Shown: one piece after another, positions 9,915-20,429 of the stretch
How the letters are laid out: each line of letters starts with the position of its first letter
Numbering within the stretch: the first letter of the stretch is position 1
Position numbers and translations under genes: made by a program
Assembly (NCBI GenBank): GCA_013285705.1
Contig: JABDHA010000004.1
Location: 29,525-93,524, forward strand
Source: Acidobacteriota bacterium
GTDB taxonomy: Bacteria; Acidobacteriota; Terriglobia; Terriglobales; Acidobacteriaceae
Direction: 5' to 3'
DNA: 64,000 bases
Notes under the pieces: generated by a model
Seen by the model: only the letters and a program-made list of their open reading frames with translations
Told to the model about the DNA's origin: nothing
Database searches by the model: none

Positions 9915-11201
9915 TCAGCCTGCCTTTTCGAGCATGGTGATGGAGAGATCGCGTTTCTTGACCATTTCAGCGGTGATCTCTAATTCTTTGACTTTCTTGT
10001 TGCTGGGAAGGTGATACATCAAATCAAGCATCAGTTCCTCGAGAATCATGCGCAGACCGCGCGCGCCGACTCTACGGTGCAGCGCTTCCTGTGCAATGGA
10101 CTTCGATGCTTCTTCTGTGAAAAGCAGTCGAACGCCTTCATATTCAAAGAGTTTCTGGTACTGCTTGAGGATCGCGTTGCGCGGCTTGGTGAGAATCTCG
10201 ACCAGCGCGACTTCATCGAGCTCATCGAGAATGCCGATGACCGGGAGGCGTCCGACAAATTCGGGGATGAGACCGAATTTGATCAGATCCTGTGGCTCAG
10301 CCTGGCGGAGAAGCTCGGCATCGCGCTGCGCGCGAACGGACCCAGCCTGCTCAGCCTGATCCTTCTCCTTCTCCGTAAGCGTCTTGAAGCCAAGAGCCTT
10401 CTTCCCGACGCGGCGCCCGACGACGCGCTCCAACCCGACAAAGGCACCACCGCAGATGAAAAGAATATTGGTAGTGTCAACGGGCGTGAATTCCTGGTGC
10501 GGATGTTTGCGGCCACCCTGCGGCGGCACGTTGGCAACGGTGCCTTCGAGAATTTTGAGCAGTGCCTGCTGCACGCCTTCACCGGATACATCGCGGGTGA
10601 TGGAGGGGTTCTCGTCCTTGCGTCCGATCTTGTCGATTTCGTCGATGTAGATGATGCCGGTCTGCGCGCGGGCTACATCGCCGTCTGCGGCCTGAAGCAG
10701 CTTGAGGATGATGTTCTCGACATCTTCGCCGACATATCCCGCTTCCGTCAGAGTAGTGGCGTCCACGATGGCGAATGGAACGTCGAGCATCTTGGCCAGG
10801 GTGTGGGCAAGCAGGGTTTTGCCGCTGCCGGTGGGACCGACCAGCAGGATATTCGATTTTGCGAGCTCTACATCGTTGCCGCGCGTCCGGTTCATCTGGA
10901 TGCGCTTGTAATGGTTGTAGACGGCGACGGCGAGCTTCTTCTTGGTCTGGTCCTGCCCGATGACATATTCGTCGAGGAAGGCGCGGACTTCAAGCGGCTT
11001 GGGAAGATGCGCGGGCGCAGCGCCGGCCTGGGCTTCGCTGCGGTCGTCTTCGAGGATAGAGTTGCAGACGGCGACGCACTCGTCGCAGATGTACGCGCGC
11101 GGGTAATCGCTGGGCGAAGAAATCAGTTTAGCGACTGCGTCCTGCGATTTATGGCAGAACGAGCAGCGAAGAGCGTCGTCGGATCCCGTGCGCGTTTTCA
11201 T
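9915..11201 (-). CDS. clpX: ATP-dependent Clp protease ATP-binding subunit ClpX
   Basis: A 428-residue AAA+ unfoldase that feeds substrates to ClpP. The N-terminal zinc-binding domain has CxxC pairs at C13/C16 and C39/C42 (RCSFCHK, YICDEC). Walker A is GPTGSGKT, the pore loop is in the GYVGEDVEN region, and Walker B is [10 protein letters not shown]. The ClpP-docking loop region follows around [10 protein letters not shown], and the C-terminal AAA lid ends near [16 protein letters not shown] start. The gene begins 25 bp after the clpP stop, so the two are read together. Confidence 0.98.
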   Translation of the reverse strand: MKTRTGSDDALRCSFCHKSQDAVAKLISSPSDYPRAYICDECVAVCNSILEDDRSEAQAGAAPAHLPKPLEVRAFLDEYVIGQDQTKKKLAVAVYNHYKRIQMNRTRGNDVELAKSNILLVGPTGSGKTLLAHTLAKMLDVPFAIVDATTLTEAGYVGEDVENIILKLLQAADGDVARAQTGIIYIDEIDKIGRKDENPSITRDVSGEGVQQALLKILEGTVANVPPQGGRKHPHQEFTPVDTTNILFICGGAFVGLERVVGRRVGKKALGFKTLTEKEKDQAEQAGSVRAQRDAELLRQAEPQDLIKFGLIPEFVGRLPVIGILDELDEVALVEILTKPRNAILKQYQKLFEYEGVRLLFTEEASKSIAQEALHRRVGARGLRMILEELMLDLMYHLPSNKKVKELEITAEMVKKRDLSITMLEKAG

Positions 11202-11225
11202 CGTTGTGCTGCTCCAAACAACTCG

Positions 11226-11840
11226 TTAGTCCGCCGCGACGTTGAGTTTTGAATCCGGAGCCTGCCCGGAGACTTCGTCGACAATGCCGTATTCCCTGGC
11301 CTGTGCGGCGTTCATGATAAAGTCGCGCTCTACGTCGCGTTCAATGCGTTCCAGCGTTTGTCCTGTGTGCTTGGACATCAGGGTATTGGTAATTTCACGG
11401 ATGCGCAGAATTTCGCGCGCATGGATATCAATATCGGTCGCTTGACCGGAAAGTCCACCCATGGAGGGCTGGTGGATCAGAATGCGCGAGTTCGGCAGGG
11501 CGAAACGTTTGCCCTTTGTTCCCGACATGAGTAGGAATGCTCCCATGCTGGCCGCCTGACCGATGCAGTAAGTCACCACATCGTTCCTTATGTATTGCAT
11601 TGTGTCATAGATGGCCAGTCCAGCGGTAATCGAACCGCCGGGGGAGTTAATGTACAACTGGATATCCTTCTCCGGATCTTCGGCGGAGAGAAAAAGCATT
11701 TGAGCGATGACAAGATTGGCGATCATGTCGTCAATCGGCGTTCCTAGAAAGATGATGTTGTCGCGAAGCAGACGGGAATAGATGTCGTAGGCGCGTTCGC
11801 CACGATTCGTCTGCTCAATGACCATTGGGACCAGTGCCAT
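11226..11840 (-). CDS. clpP: ATP-dependent Clp protease proteolytic subunit ClpP
   Basis: A 204-residue serine protease that forms the tetradecameric Clp chamber with ClpX. The catalytic triad is visible: Ser98 in [11 protein letters not shown], His123 in [10 protein letters not shown], and an Asp near 173 in ERDFIMNA. The N-terminus ([19 protein letters not shown]) is typical and needs little or no propeptide processing. It lies between tig and clpX in the classic tig-clpP-clpX order, about 100 bp after tig. Confidence 0.98.
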   Translation of the reverse strand: MALVPMVIEQTNRGERAYDIYSRLLRDNIIFLGTPIDDMIANLVIAQMLFLSAEDPEKDIQLYINSPGGSITAGLAIYDTMQYIRNDVVTYCIGQAASMGAFLLMSGTKGKRFALPNSRILIHQPSMGGLSGQATDIDIHAREILRIREITNTLMSKHTGQTLERIERDVERDFIMNAAQAREYGIVDEVSGQAPDSKLNVAAD

Positions 11841-11942
11841 ACTGCTCTCACTCCCCGGAGCCGCTTAGGATCTCCGTTTTAAGGATAGTGCGGAGGTGGG
11901 GCCGGTGCGTTTCTCGCGATTCACCGGCCAGAACGTAAACGT

Positions 11943-13358
11943 TTATGAGGCAAGCTTTTCGTAAAGCAGGCTGCCTGTTTTTTCTCTGCGAAGTTGTTCA
12001 CGGATTCTAGCGAGACTGCCGTCCTCCGTCAAACGATGACGCAAAGTGTCGAGTGGCTCGCGCGACTGCAGCGAGAGAATTTCCAGCTCGCGATCTACTT
12101 CTGCGTCCGTAACCTCAATTTTTTCCTCGTCCGCAATGCGGTCAAGCAACAGAGAACCCTTCACTTCATTGACGGCCGAATCATGCTGCGCCTCGCGCAG
12201 ACGGTTGAAGTCGAGCTTGCGCATGTCTTCCGTACGCATGCCCTGCTGCGCCAAGGCGCGCAGACCGCGATCGAGGCGGGCATCCACCTGCTGCTGCACG
12301 AGCGACTCAGGAACGGGGAATTGATACTTTGCGATCAATGCCTCGACAATTTTGTCCCGCGTCTCGCCTTCAAGCTTGCGTTTCTTGTCGCTTGCAAGAT
12401 GATCCTTCAACTTCTGCTTGAAGTCTTCGATGCCTTCGTATTCGCCGAGCTCTTTGGCGAATTCGTCGGTCAGCTCAGGCTGAATCTTCTTCTTGATGGC
12501 CTTGACTTCGACATCGTAGGAGATGGTTTTGCCGGCGAGACGGCGCTCGCCGAAATCTTCCGGATAGCTGACTTCGAATTTGAGCTGCTGGCCGGGCTTC
12601 GATCCGCGCAACGCTTCATTGAAGGCAGGCAGCGTGTTCTGGCCGCCAACTTCGATCATGACATCGTCACCGGTAACGGGCTGCTGCTCGGCTTCGGCTG
12701 TTTCGCCTTCACCCTTGAATTCTCCGCGGAAGGTGATTTGCGCCCAGTCGCCGTCGGCGAGAGGACGATCTTCCGTAACCGGCTCCATGGTGGAACGGGA
12801 ATCGCGGATGCGCTCGAGCTCGGCGTCCGCTTCAGCGTCGGTGAGGTCGGTGTCAGGCTTCGGGACTTTCACGTCCTGATATCCGTCGACCGAGAAGGCG
12901 GGCAATATTTCGAAGACGGCCTTGAACTTGAGCGGCTGTCCATCTTCCAGCTGAAGGTCGGTGACCTGGGGCTGCGAGATCGGCTTCAGCTCTGCCTTAT
13001 CAATTGCTTCGCGGAAATGTGTGGGCAGCACCGACTCGACGACATCCTGACGGATGCCGTCATGAAAGCGCGTGCGGATGAGCGATTCGGGTACTTTCCC
13101 GGCGCGGAATCCAGGAATGCGGGCCTGTTTCTGATAACGCTTCGTCACCGTGCGGAATGCGCGCGATACCTCGTCGGCAGGAATTTCAATTTCCACTTCG
13201 CGGGTGCATTCGGGATTCAGGCTGGGACCGTGCTGATGATGTTCGTGGCCATGCTCGTGATCATGATGATGGTCGTGGTCGTGGCCATGCTCCGGTTGCG
13301 CGGAAGCAGTACTGGCCTCGGGATTCGGAGTTGTTTCTAATGTGTCTGCTGAACTCAA
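11943..13358 (-). CDS. tig: Trigger factor with histidine-rich N-terminal extension
   Basis: A ribosome-bound chaperone and peptidyl-prolyl isomerase for nascent chains. The ribosome-binding domain begins around CTREVEIEIPADEVSRAF and carries the docking loop GFRAGKVPESLI. A FKBP-type PPIase domain (DGDWAQITFRGEF) and the helical C-terminal chaperone domain follow. I chose TTG at 13358 because GGAAGG lies 7 bp upstream; an in-frame TTG at 13373 would add five residues but has no good RBS. Between the start and the ribosome-binding domain is an insertion with 12 histidines in residues 24-43 (HGHDHDHHHDHEHGHEHH), unlike ordinary trigger factors. First gene of the tig-clpP-clpX block. Confidence 0.95.
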   Translation of the reverse strand: MSSADTLETTPNPEASTASAQPEHGHDHDHHHDHEHGHEHHQHGPSLNPECTREVEIEIPADEVSRAFRTVTKRYQKQARIPGFRAGKVPESLIRTRFHDGIRQDVVESVLPTHFREAIDKAELKPISQPQVTDLQLEDGQPLKFKAVFEILPAFSVDGYQDVKVPKPDTDLTDAEADAELERIRDSRSTMEPVTEDRPLADGDWAQITFRGEFKGEGETAEAEQQPVTGDDVMIEVGGQNTLPAFNEALRGSKPGQQLKFEVSYPEDFGERRLAGKTISYDVEVKAIKKKIQPELTDEFAKELGEYEGIEDFKQKLKDHLASDKKRKLEGETRDKIVEALIAKYQFPVPESLVQQQVDARLDRGLRALAQQGMRTEDMRKLDFNRLREAQHDSAVNEVKGSLLLDRIADEEKIEVTDAEVDRELEILSLQSREPLDTLRHRLTEDGSLARIREQLRREKTGSLLYEKLAS

Positions 13359-13636
13359 CGTAATGCCTTCCAAATGTCGTCGCTCAAGTGCAGAAAAGGG
13401 CAGTTTTCAAGGGGGTCTGTGGCACCTGTGATGCAGCCCTGTGATGCAACATAGAACGGTCTCTTCTTATGGTATGTGGCTTTCCAAAGAAGATCAAACG
13501 GGGCTAGGCGCCCGGCGACACGCGCCCTTCGGGCGCCAGGGCTGTGCATGCGGTTGTGGTGCGCCTTTCAAGCGCGATCCTGATGGATCGCCTCTGCACT
13601 TATGGTGGATAAGGGATCAAGCTCAAAAGGGAAAGC

Positions 13637-14002
13637 ATGGACAAGAAAGTAATGGCCGAGGCCACCCCAAGTAGCATAGACATGCTGGAACAACACTTTG
13701 GATGTTGGCCTAGTTTTCATGATGCTGAGTTGCTTGAAATCCATCTAGCCCGAAAAGGGCAGTCGCATCTTGTTGTGCGGTTGGCAGAAAATCCAAACTA
13801 TAAAAATCGCCCTGATCTCAAATTCATTTTTAATAACGTATCCGATCTAGAACTTGATGACTTTAGCAGTCAAAATATTTTATTTGATATGCATCTTGAA
13901 GAGAGTGAAGGCAGGTGGAAGCTATTGCTTTCACCCTCTTATGGGATCGGTGGCTACGTTGTAGCAGAGGACATTACGATCATGGCTCTGCCAGGAAGCT
14001 GA
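13637..14002 (+). CDS. Imm50-like immunity protein, orphan
   Basis: A 121-residue acidic cytoplasmic protein resembling the Imm50 family of polymorphic-toxin immunity proteins. It has the hallmark WPSFHDAELLEIHL near residue 25, then a strand with FIFNNVSDLELDDFSSQN and a closing GIGGYVVAEDITIMAL. Good RBS (AGGGAAAG) before ATG 13637; ATG 13652 is an internal alternative. The coding DNA is visibly AT-richer than tig or htpG, suggesting recent gain. No adjacent toxin gene was seen, so it may guard against toxins from neighbouring cells. Family call from pattern only. Confidence 0.65.
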   Translation: MDKKVMAEATPSSIDMLEQHFGCWPSFHDAELLEIHLARKGQSHLVVRLAENPNYKNRPDLKFIFNNVSDLELDDFSSQNILFDMHLEESEGRWKLLLSPSYGIGGYVVAEDITIMALPGS

Positions 14003-14018
14003 AGGTCTAGCGGACGCT

Positions 14019-14270
14019 TCATGTCTCAGCTTGCAGTGGTTTTCGCACGTGGCTCACAAAACGAGGATGCGCAGCACCGTAAAGTTGATAGTTGTTACGG
14101 GCCTCGGTGAGGCTTAACTCGCCGTTGACCGTTCCCCGGATGACATCCGCGTCACTGTCGTCCTGTCCGTCATCCTGCCACCAGCAGACCGGGCAGAGGC
14201 CGAGCGAATCAGGAAGATCGAGAGTTTTGAAACCGCAGCAGAGACAGCGCACACGCGCAAGTGTTGCCAT
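14019..14270 (-). CDS. CPCC-type cysteine-rich (zinc ribbon-like) protein
   Basis: An 83-residue protein with CLCCGFKTL at the start and CPVCWWQDD about 20 residues later, then NGELSLTEARNNYQLYGA, matching the pattern of the Cys-rich CPCC family. The two CxxC pairs should bind one zinc. The ATG at 14270 gives the normal family N-terminus; an in-frame TTG at 14369 would add 33 unlike residues. Function is unknown; family members often occur near toxin/immunity genes. It converges on the Imm50-like gene with a 16-bp gap, so the two may be one acquired patch. Confidence 0.72.
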   Translation of the reverse strand: MATLARVRCLCCGFKTLDLPDSLGLCPVCWWQDDGQDDSDADVIRGTVNGELSLTEARNNYQLYGAAHPRFVSHVRKPLQAET

Positions 14271-14408
14271 ATAGTTTAAGACGCGATTTTTAGGACTGAG
14301 TCGCGCAAAAATTTTTGAATGGCGTTGATCTGGCTTCTGCAGCCTGATGTTGCAGAAGCTGTGAATCAAGGCGGACGCTTTGCATCCGCCTCGTAGGACG
14401 ATCCAGAA

Positions 14409-15620
14409 CTACTTTGCTGGAGGCGGTGTGAACAGCGCCAGCTTGCACTTCCAGGTAACGGACTGACCAGGTTTTAGCGTGACCATGCCTGTGTCCATGC
14501 CGTGCCATTCTTTGCCCCAGGGGTCGCCGAAGTTGAACTGCTCTTCGACAGCGACGAAGGTCTTATCGGGCGGAGCGTAGGTCTGCACGGTTTTGATAAG
14601 TGGCGATTCGCCTTCGACATGTATGCCGTAGTTTGCACTGGGATCAGTGATATCGACCACGACCGCGCCATCGGTGCGCTTGAGTTGCGAGAAATTATCG
14701 TCGAGGAAGCTGTCCCGGAGCGGCACACCGCCAGGTGTATTGAAGTCATACTTTGTGCCCTTGACCGGAATGAGTTTGCCAGTGGGGAAAACGTCGTCAT
14801 AGTTATTGACTTCCGCTAGCTGCGCTGCGGGAACGTGAAGCAGCGCGTGTTCGCGATCGCCGCTGGGAATAGCGAAATAAGGATGCCATCCGATGGACAT
14901 CGGTTCCGGTTCGGTGCCGACATTCTTTGCGGTGATGGTTGCTTCGACGCCGTCACCATTCAGCGCGATGCTGAAGTTCAGATCGGTCTGCGAGAGCCAG
15001 TAGCCGCCGAAGTTGCCCGCGTGAATGACGCCAGTCACAGTTTGGCCGTCTGCAGTGGTTTCAGTTTTTACATCTTCTGCTTTGCTCGTCAGAATAAGGC
15101 CGTGTATGGCGTGCTTTTCTGCTCCTGGTTTTTTACCGGCAAAATTTGCGGGCAGCGTGAGGGGCTTGCCATTCCATTCCGTCGTGATGGTTTTGCCATC
15201 GTCGGAAAGCTTGCCGCGAATCCGGTTGGGATAGGGCACGAGAAATGCGCCGCCGAAAGAAAAGCTCGCGTTGCCATTCGCATCGAGTGGGCCGCCGTTG
15301 AGTTTTGCGGCTGCATCTTCAATCGAGGGCGAGGCCAGTACCTGCACCTCTCCTTTGCCGGGGATGTTGGCCGTGATCTGGAAGAGATTCATGCCGCGTC
15401 CGGGAAAGATTGTTGCAGAGAGAAATTCAGGCTTGGCCCCATTGGATGTAGCCTTGCGTTGCAGATGGACGATATCTTCTCCGCCAATTTGCGTGACAGC
15501 TGCGGCGGGCTGGGCTGCGTTTTCCGGCTGCGGTGTAGGAGCAGGCTTGTTGCAGCCAGCAAAGGGAAGCAGCGCCGCTGCAGCCATGGCCAGCAAATAG
15601 CGTTCGTAACGAACAGACAT
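14409..15620 (-). CDS. Aldose 1-epimerase family lipoprotein (galactose mutarotase-like)
   Basis: A 403-residue exported protein with a lipoprotein signal: hydrophobic AMAAAALLPFAGC with the lipobox cysteine near residue 27, then a Pro/Ala linker. The galactose-mutarotase beta-sandwich follows: FLVPYPNRI, HAIHGLIL, and GWHPYFAIP with the conserved His. Aldose epimerases interconvert alpha and beta anomers of hexoses; here the enzyme would act in the periplasm or on a membrane. ATG 15620 was chosen because GAGGT lies 8 bp upstream; ATG 15635 lacks an RBS. No sugar operon flanks it, so the substrate is unknown. Confidence 0.85.
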   Translation of the reverse strand: MSVRYERYLLAMAAAALLPFAGCNKPAPTPQPENAAQPAAAVTQIGGEDIVHLQRKATSNGAKPEFLSATIFPGRGMNLFQITANIPGKGEVQVLASPSIEDAAAKLNGGPLDANGNASFSFGGAFLVPYPNRIRGKLSDDGKTITTEWNGKPLTLPANFAGKKPGAEKHAIHGLILTSKAEDVKTETTADGQTVTGVIHAGNFGGYWLSQTDLNFSIALNGDGVEATITAKNVGTEPEPMSIGWHPYFAIPSGDREHALLHVPAAQLAEVNNYDDVFPTGKLIPVKGTKYDFNTPGGVPLRDSFLDDNFSQLKRTDGAVVVDITDPSANYGIHVEGESPLIKTVQTYAPPDKTFVAVEEQFNFGDPWGKEWHGMDTGMVTLKPGQSVTWKCKLALFTPPPAK

Positions 15621-15728
15621 AGATAGAGACCTCATGCGAATTGCGAAATAGGAAACGCTGCTTCGCCATAATCCAGGGAAACAAGCGCCCCCATTCTACG
15701 TGATGAGAGCTGGAAGTAGAATCTTGGT

Positions 15729-16439
15729 GTGCCCCGAAAACAACTCTCTGCCAAAGATGCGCTGGCCGCGCTCAATGCGCGCATCATCGATTGCAATCGC
15801 TGTGCGCGCCTGAGAATTTACTGTGCCGAGGTTGCGGTAAAGAAGCGCCGCGCTTATATGGACTGGGAGTATTGGGGGCGACCGGTGCCCTCGTTTGGCG
15901 ATCCGCAGGCGCGGATTCTGCTTCTGGGACTTGCGCCGGGAGCACATGGATCAAACCGCACTGGGCGTCCTTTCACTGGCGACGGCTCGGGCGATTTTCT
16001 TTATCCAGTACTGTATGAGGCGGGATTTGCTTCGCAGGCGCGGGCTACGTCGCGCGATGATGGCATGAAGCTCTACGACGCGCAAATCACGAGTGTGGTC
16101 CGCTGCGCGCCTCCGGACAACAAGCCTCTGCCGGAAGAGCTGGTGCAGTGCTCGTCCTATCTGGATGAGGAAATTGCCGCGCTGACGCGGCTCCGCGTTG
16201 TCGTTTGCCTGGGGAAGATTGCCTTCGATGGATATGTGGCGCACCTGATCCGCACGCGGCAGATTGAAAAGCGCGGAGGTCTTCAGTTCGGGCACGCCGC
16301 GGAATACAAGTTGGCGGACAATCGCTGGCTGCTGGCGAGCTATCATCCGTCGCTGCAAAACACGAATACAGGAAAGTTGACGAAGGCGATGTTCTTGAAG
16401 ATATTTATCCGCGCCCGCGCTCTTGCAGAAGCGAAATGA
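15729..16439 (+). CDS. Uracil-DNA glycosylase, family 5 (UdgB-like)
   Basis: A 236-residue Fe-S uracil-DNA glycosylase that removes uracil and other deaminated bases. The key motif GLAPGAHGSNRTGRPFTGDG (about residues 61-80) is characteristic of family 5; family 4 has a GEAPG form here. Four cysteines suited to a 4Fe-4S cluster are present: C22 and C25 (DCNRC), and two later in VVRCAPP and LVQCSSY. The second motif, SYHPSLQNTNTG, is near the C-terminus. GTG start. It diverges from the epimerase gene, with about 108 bp between the starts. Confidence 0.9.
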   Translation: MPRKQLSAKDALAALNARIIDCNRCARLRIYCAEVAVKKRRAYMDWEYWGRPVPSFGDPQARILLLGLAPGAHGSNRTGRPFTGDGSGDFLYPVLYEAGFASQARATSRDDGMKLYDAQITSVVRCAPPDNKPLPEELVQCSSYLDEEIAALTRLRVVVCLGKIAFDGYVAHLIRTRQIEKRGGLQFGHAAEYKLADNRWLLASYHPSLQNTNTGKLTKAMFLKIFIRARALAEAK

Positions 16440-16594
16440 GCAGAGCCGGCGTCGCTTTCGGCAACTTGTTGTTGGCCCGGATGGGAAATCGGAACCTTGC
16501 GATTGACTATTTACTGCCTTGCTGGGGACATCTTTCCGCGGCCCAACAGGCATCTCCCGATGAGGACAACTGTAAGGTTTTCAGGAGGGAAGCG

Positions 16595-16750
16595 ATGTTG
16601 ATCGATGTACTGATTGTGATCTTGCTGCTGATGCTGATTGGCGCATTTCCATCATGGCCGTACAGCCGTAATTGGGGATATTACCCGACCGGAGGCATCG
16701 GTCTCATCTTGCTCATCGTGATCATACTGCTTCTGCTGAATGTGGTTTGA
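16595..16750 (+). CDS. DUF3309-type small membrane protein
   Basis: A 51-residue peptide consisting of two hydrophobic helices (LIVILLLMLIGAFPSW and IGLILLIVIILLLLNVV) around a Tyr/Gly-rich turn (YSRNWGYYPTGG). This is the standard pattern of DUF3309, small proteins often seen in stress-related contexts. The start is fixed by a strong AGGAGGG about 6 bp upstream of the ATG; a longer in-frame reading from 16436 would overlap the glycosylase stop and adds unlike sequence. Function unknown. Confidence 0.85.
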   Translation: MLIDVLIVILLLMLIGAFPSWPYSRNWGYYPTGGIGLILLIVIILLLLNVV

Positions 16751-16766
16751 GCGCGGTTGTTATTTC

Positions 16767-16841
16767 TGGAGCGGGAGACCGGGATCGAACCGGCGACATT
16801 CAGCTTGGGAAGCTGACGTTCTGCCACTGAACTACTCCCGC
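16767..16841 (-). tRNA. tRNA-Gly, anticodon CCC
   Basis: Read on the minus strand, the cloverleaf is complete. The acceptor GCGGGAG pairs with CTCCCGC. The D arm is GTTC...GAAC, and the anticodon stem TCAGC/GCTGA closes a loop TTCCCAA (anticodon CCC, reading GGG). The T arm is GCCGG-TTCGATC-CCGGT. The discriminator base is T, as expected for glycine, and CCA is encoded at 16767-16769. Confidence 0.97.
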
Positions 16842-16999
16842 GCTTTCAATTCAAGCGGTTGCACTGCTTGAATGCGCTTACTATCCAACTATACTATCCA
16901 TTTTGATAATCGTCACAAGCGCGGTAAGTGCGATCGAGTATTTCCGACGAGACCTCAAACGCACTGTTGATCAACTTCGTCATGCGGACAACGATGCAC

Positions 17000-17025
17000 A
17001 AACGCCTCCCTTGTGGGAGGCGTTT
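17000..17025 (-). terminator. Terminator of htpG
   Basis: An 11-bp perfect stem (17000-17010 with 17015-17025) and a TTGT loop lie about 22 bp beyond the htpG stop on the minus strand. The stem ends in AAACG/CGTTT, giving a short T-rich trailer. Typical for a rho-independent terminator. Confidence 0.75.
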
Positions 17026-17046
17026 GATTTGCGGGTTGTTGGCGTC

Positions 17047-18936
<1,890 letters not shown>

Positions 18937-19224
18937 AGCTCTCTTAATGATGACTTTTTAGTTTCAATAAAATTAACGACCCATAATCAGGGGTCGATGG
19001 TTCAACGAATGGATTGGACAAGTGCTCTACCTGATGTAGAAGGCAGCCGAGTTTTCGGAAAGCGAGTCAATCAGGCGGATAGCCTTCATATGAACAACCT
19101 TATCCCGATCCTCAAGGATATCAGGAAGGCAAATGATTTTGAAACGGATCGATGTATCGACGAACAGAATGGATTTGGCGCCTCGCGGCGCTTAATTCTG
19201 GTGGAAGCCGGTTTCCGTAAAGCG

Positions 19225-19968
19225 TCATTGCCAACGGTTGCGGCGTTTCCGTGAATGCCAGCGCAGACGGAGATGGTTGAACCAGCGACTGCGTATTGTT
19301 TCTTTGGACAGCAGAACGGGGCGGGCCAGGTAGTATCCCTGGAACAGATGGAAGCCTTCTTCGAGAGCTGAGCGAAACTGCTCGCGCGTCTCGATCTTTT
19401 CAGCGATAAGCCGGACGGGCTTTTTCGCGAGATATTCCACCATTTCCTTTCTCTGATCTTTTTCGCAGAGCTGAAAGTCGATTTTGACGTAGTCAGCTAA
19501 TGCAAGGAGGCCGCTGTCGTCGACAGCGAGCTGGAAGTCGTCGAGCGCGATGTTGTGGCCAAAGGCTTTTAGCCGGCGGCAGGCGTCGACTACCCATTCA
19601 TCCACCAGAACTGTTTCGAGCACTTCAACCACGATCCGTACCGGCAGCAGGGCCATCAGATCACCGGCCAGATCTTCGCGCGTGCAATTGAGAAATACCG
19701 GCTTACCCGCCGTGAGCCGGTCGAGGTCGTCCAGCAGCCAATCTGTCACGATGCGATGCGTCGCATGGCGTGAATCGCCTGTAAAGCGGTTGTTGTAGGT
19801 AGACCGGCTTAGGGCTTCGTAGCCATAGATATCTCCCTGTCGATTGAAGATTGGCTGGAGGCCCAGGAAGCGTGATCTACCGGGAACGGATGGGACGCGA
19901 CCCTCGATCCAGTCGCCCAGGCGACTGGCTGCTGTGTATGGCCGCTGCACTGGGCTTAAAGTGTCCAA
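19225..19968 (-). CDS. Stand-alone EAL-domain protein (YuxH-like, possibly degenerate)
   Basis: A 247-residue protein made almost entirely of an EAL fold. Visible motifs are EALSR (residues 51-55), VFLNCTRE, EVLET, the DDF dinucleotide site in LDDFQLA, VKIDF, LIAEKIE and QGYYLARP. EAL proteins hydrolyse or bind cyclic di-GMP. Most metal-binding positions look present, but the catalytic loop after DDF reads QLAVDDSG rather than the usual GxGYSS, so activity is uncertain. The sequence resembles the N-terminal half of EAL-HDOD (YuxH) proteins, but no HDOD domain follows. TTG start supported by AGGAG 5 bp upstream. C-terminus very Arg-rich. Confidence 0.8.
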   Translation of the reverse strand: MDTLSPVQRPYTAASRLGDWIEGRVPSVPGRSRFLGLQPIFNRQGDIYGYEALSRSTYNNRFTGDSRHATHRIVTDWLLDDLDRLTAGKPVFLNCTREDLAGDLMALLPVRIVVEVLETVLVDEWVVDACRRLKAFGHNIALDDFQLAVDDSGLLALADYVKIDFQLCEKDQRKEMVEYLAKKPVRLIAEKIETREQFRSALEEGFHLFQGYYLARPVLLSKETIRSRWFNHLRLRWHSRKRRNRWQ

Positions 19969-20429
19969 CCAGACTCCTCTCTAATCATCGAATCATCGGC
20001 ACAATCGGGAAAAAGAACAAAGTGATACGGTTCCTCTGACCCACGAAGGAGTTTGGCAAAAAAGATGTTCCCTCTCAGTCACTGCTCTCAGCCGGGGACG
20101 TGGTTGCGCCCCGGAAGGATCAGGCTATCCATCCTGATCACTGAAACAGAGAGGGAACGTCGGTCGGGGGAGGAGGCCGTTAGACGTTTCCCTGCTGATG
20201 AAGTTTTACCCGGCATGCGAGCTTGTCCTCGTCTCTATCATCGACCGGGGTAGAACCGTCTGGATGTGATAGCAACACTCCGTCGTACTGTGCCGCAATG
20301 TTCGGAACTGTTTGTTTGCGTACCAACAGCGACTCTGTTTATTTTCATGGGATTACACAGGGCATCCGTGGATGTTTGCCGTACCGTTTGCTGTGATACA
20401 TTCCACTCAGACGCTTGATTTGAGGAGGA
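19969..20429. other. Intergenic region between divergent genes
   Basis: This 461-bp stretch separates the EAL gene (minus) from a FlgO/TPR gene (plus) and must hold both promoters. A 7-bp dyad (GATCAGG/CCTGATC, 20118-20139) is visible without a T-tract. Short open frames exist but lack RBS and recognisable products. Confidence 0.5.

Noticed and set aside
11994..13340. A 448-codon plus-strand frame opposite tig
   Set aside because: Shadow of the trigger-factor gene; no RBS or recognisable motif.
13522..13536. GCGCCC-TTC-GGGCGC hairpin between tig and the Imm50-like gene
   Set aside because: Strong but short, in a divergent promoter region and without a T-tract; no function can be supported.
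20053..20253. A 66-codon plus-strand frame in the long gap before the FlgO/TPR gene
   Set aside because: An AAGGAG lies upstream, but the peptide resembles nothing known and is Arg-rich as expected by chance.
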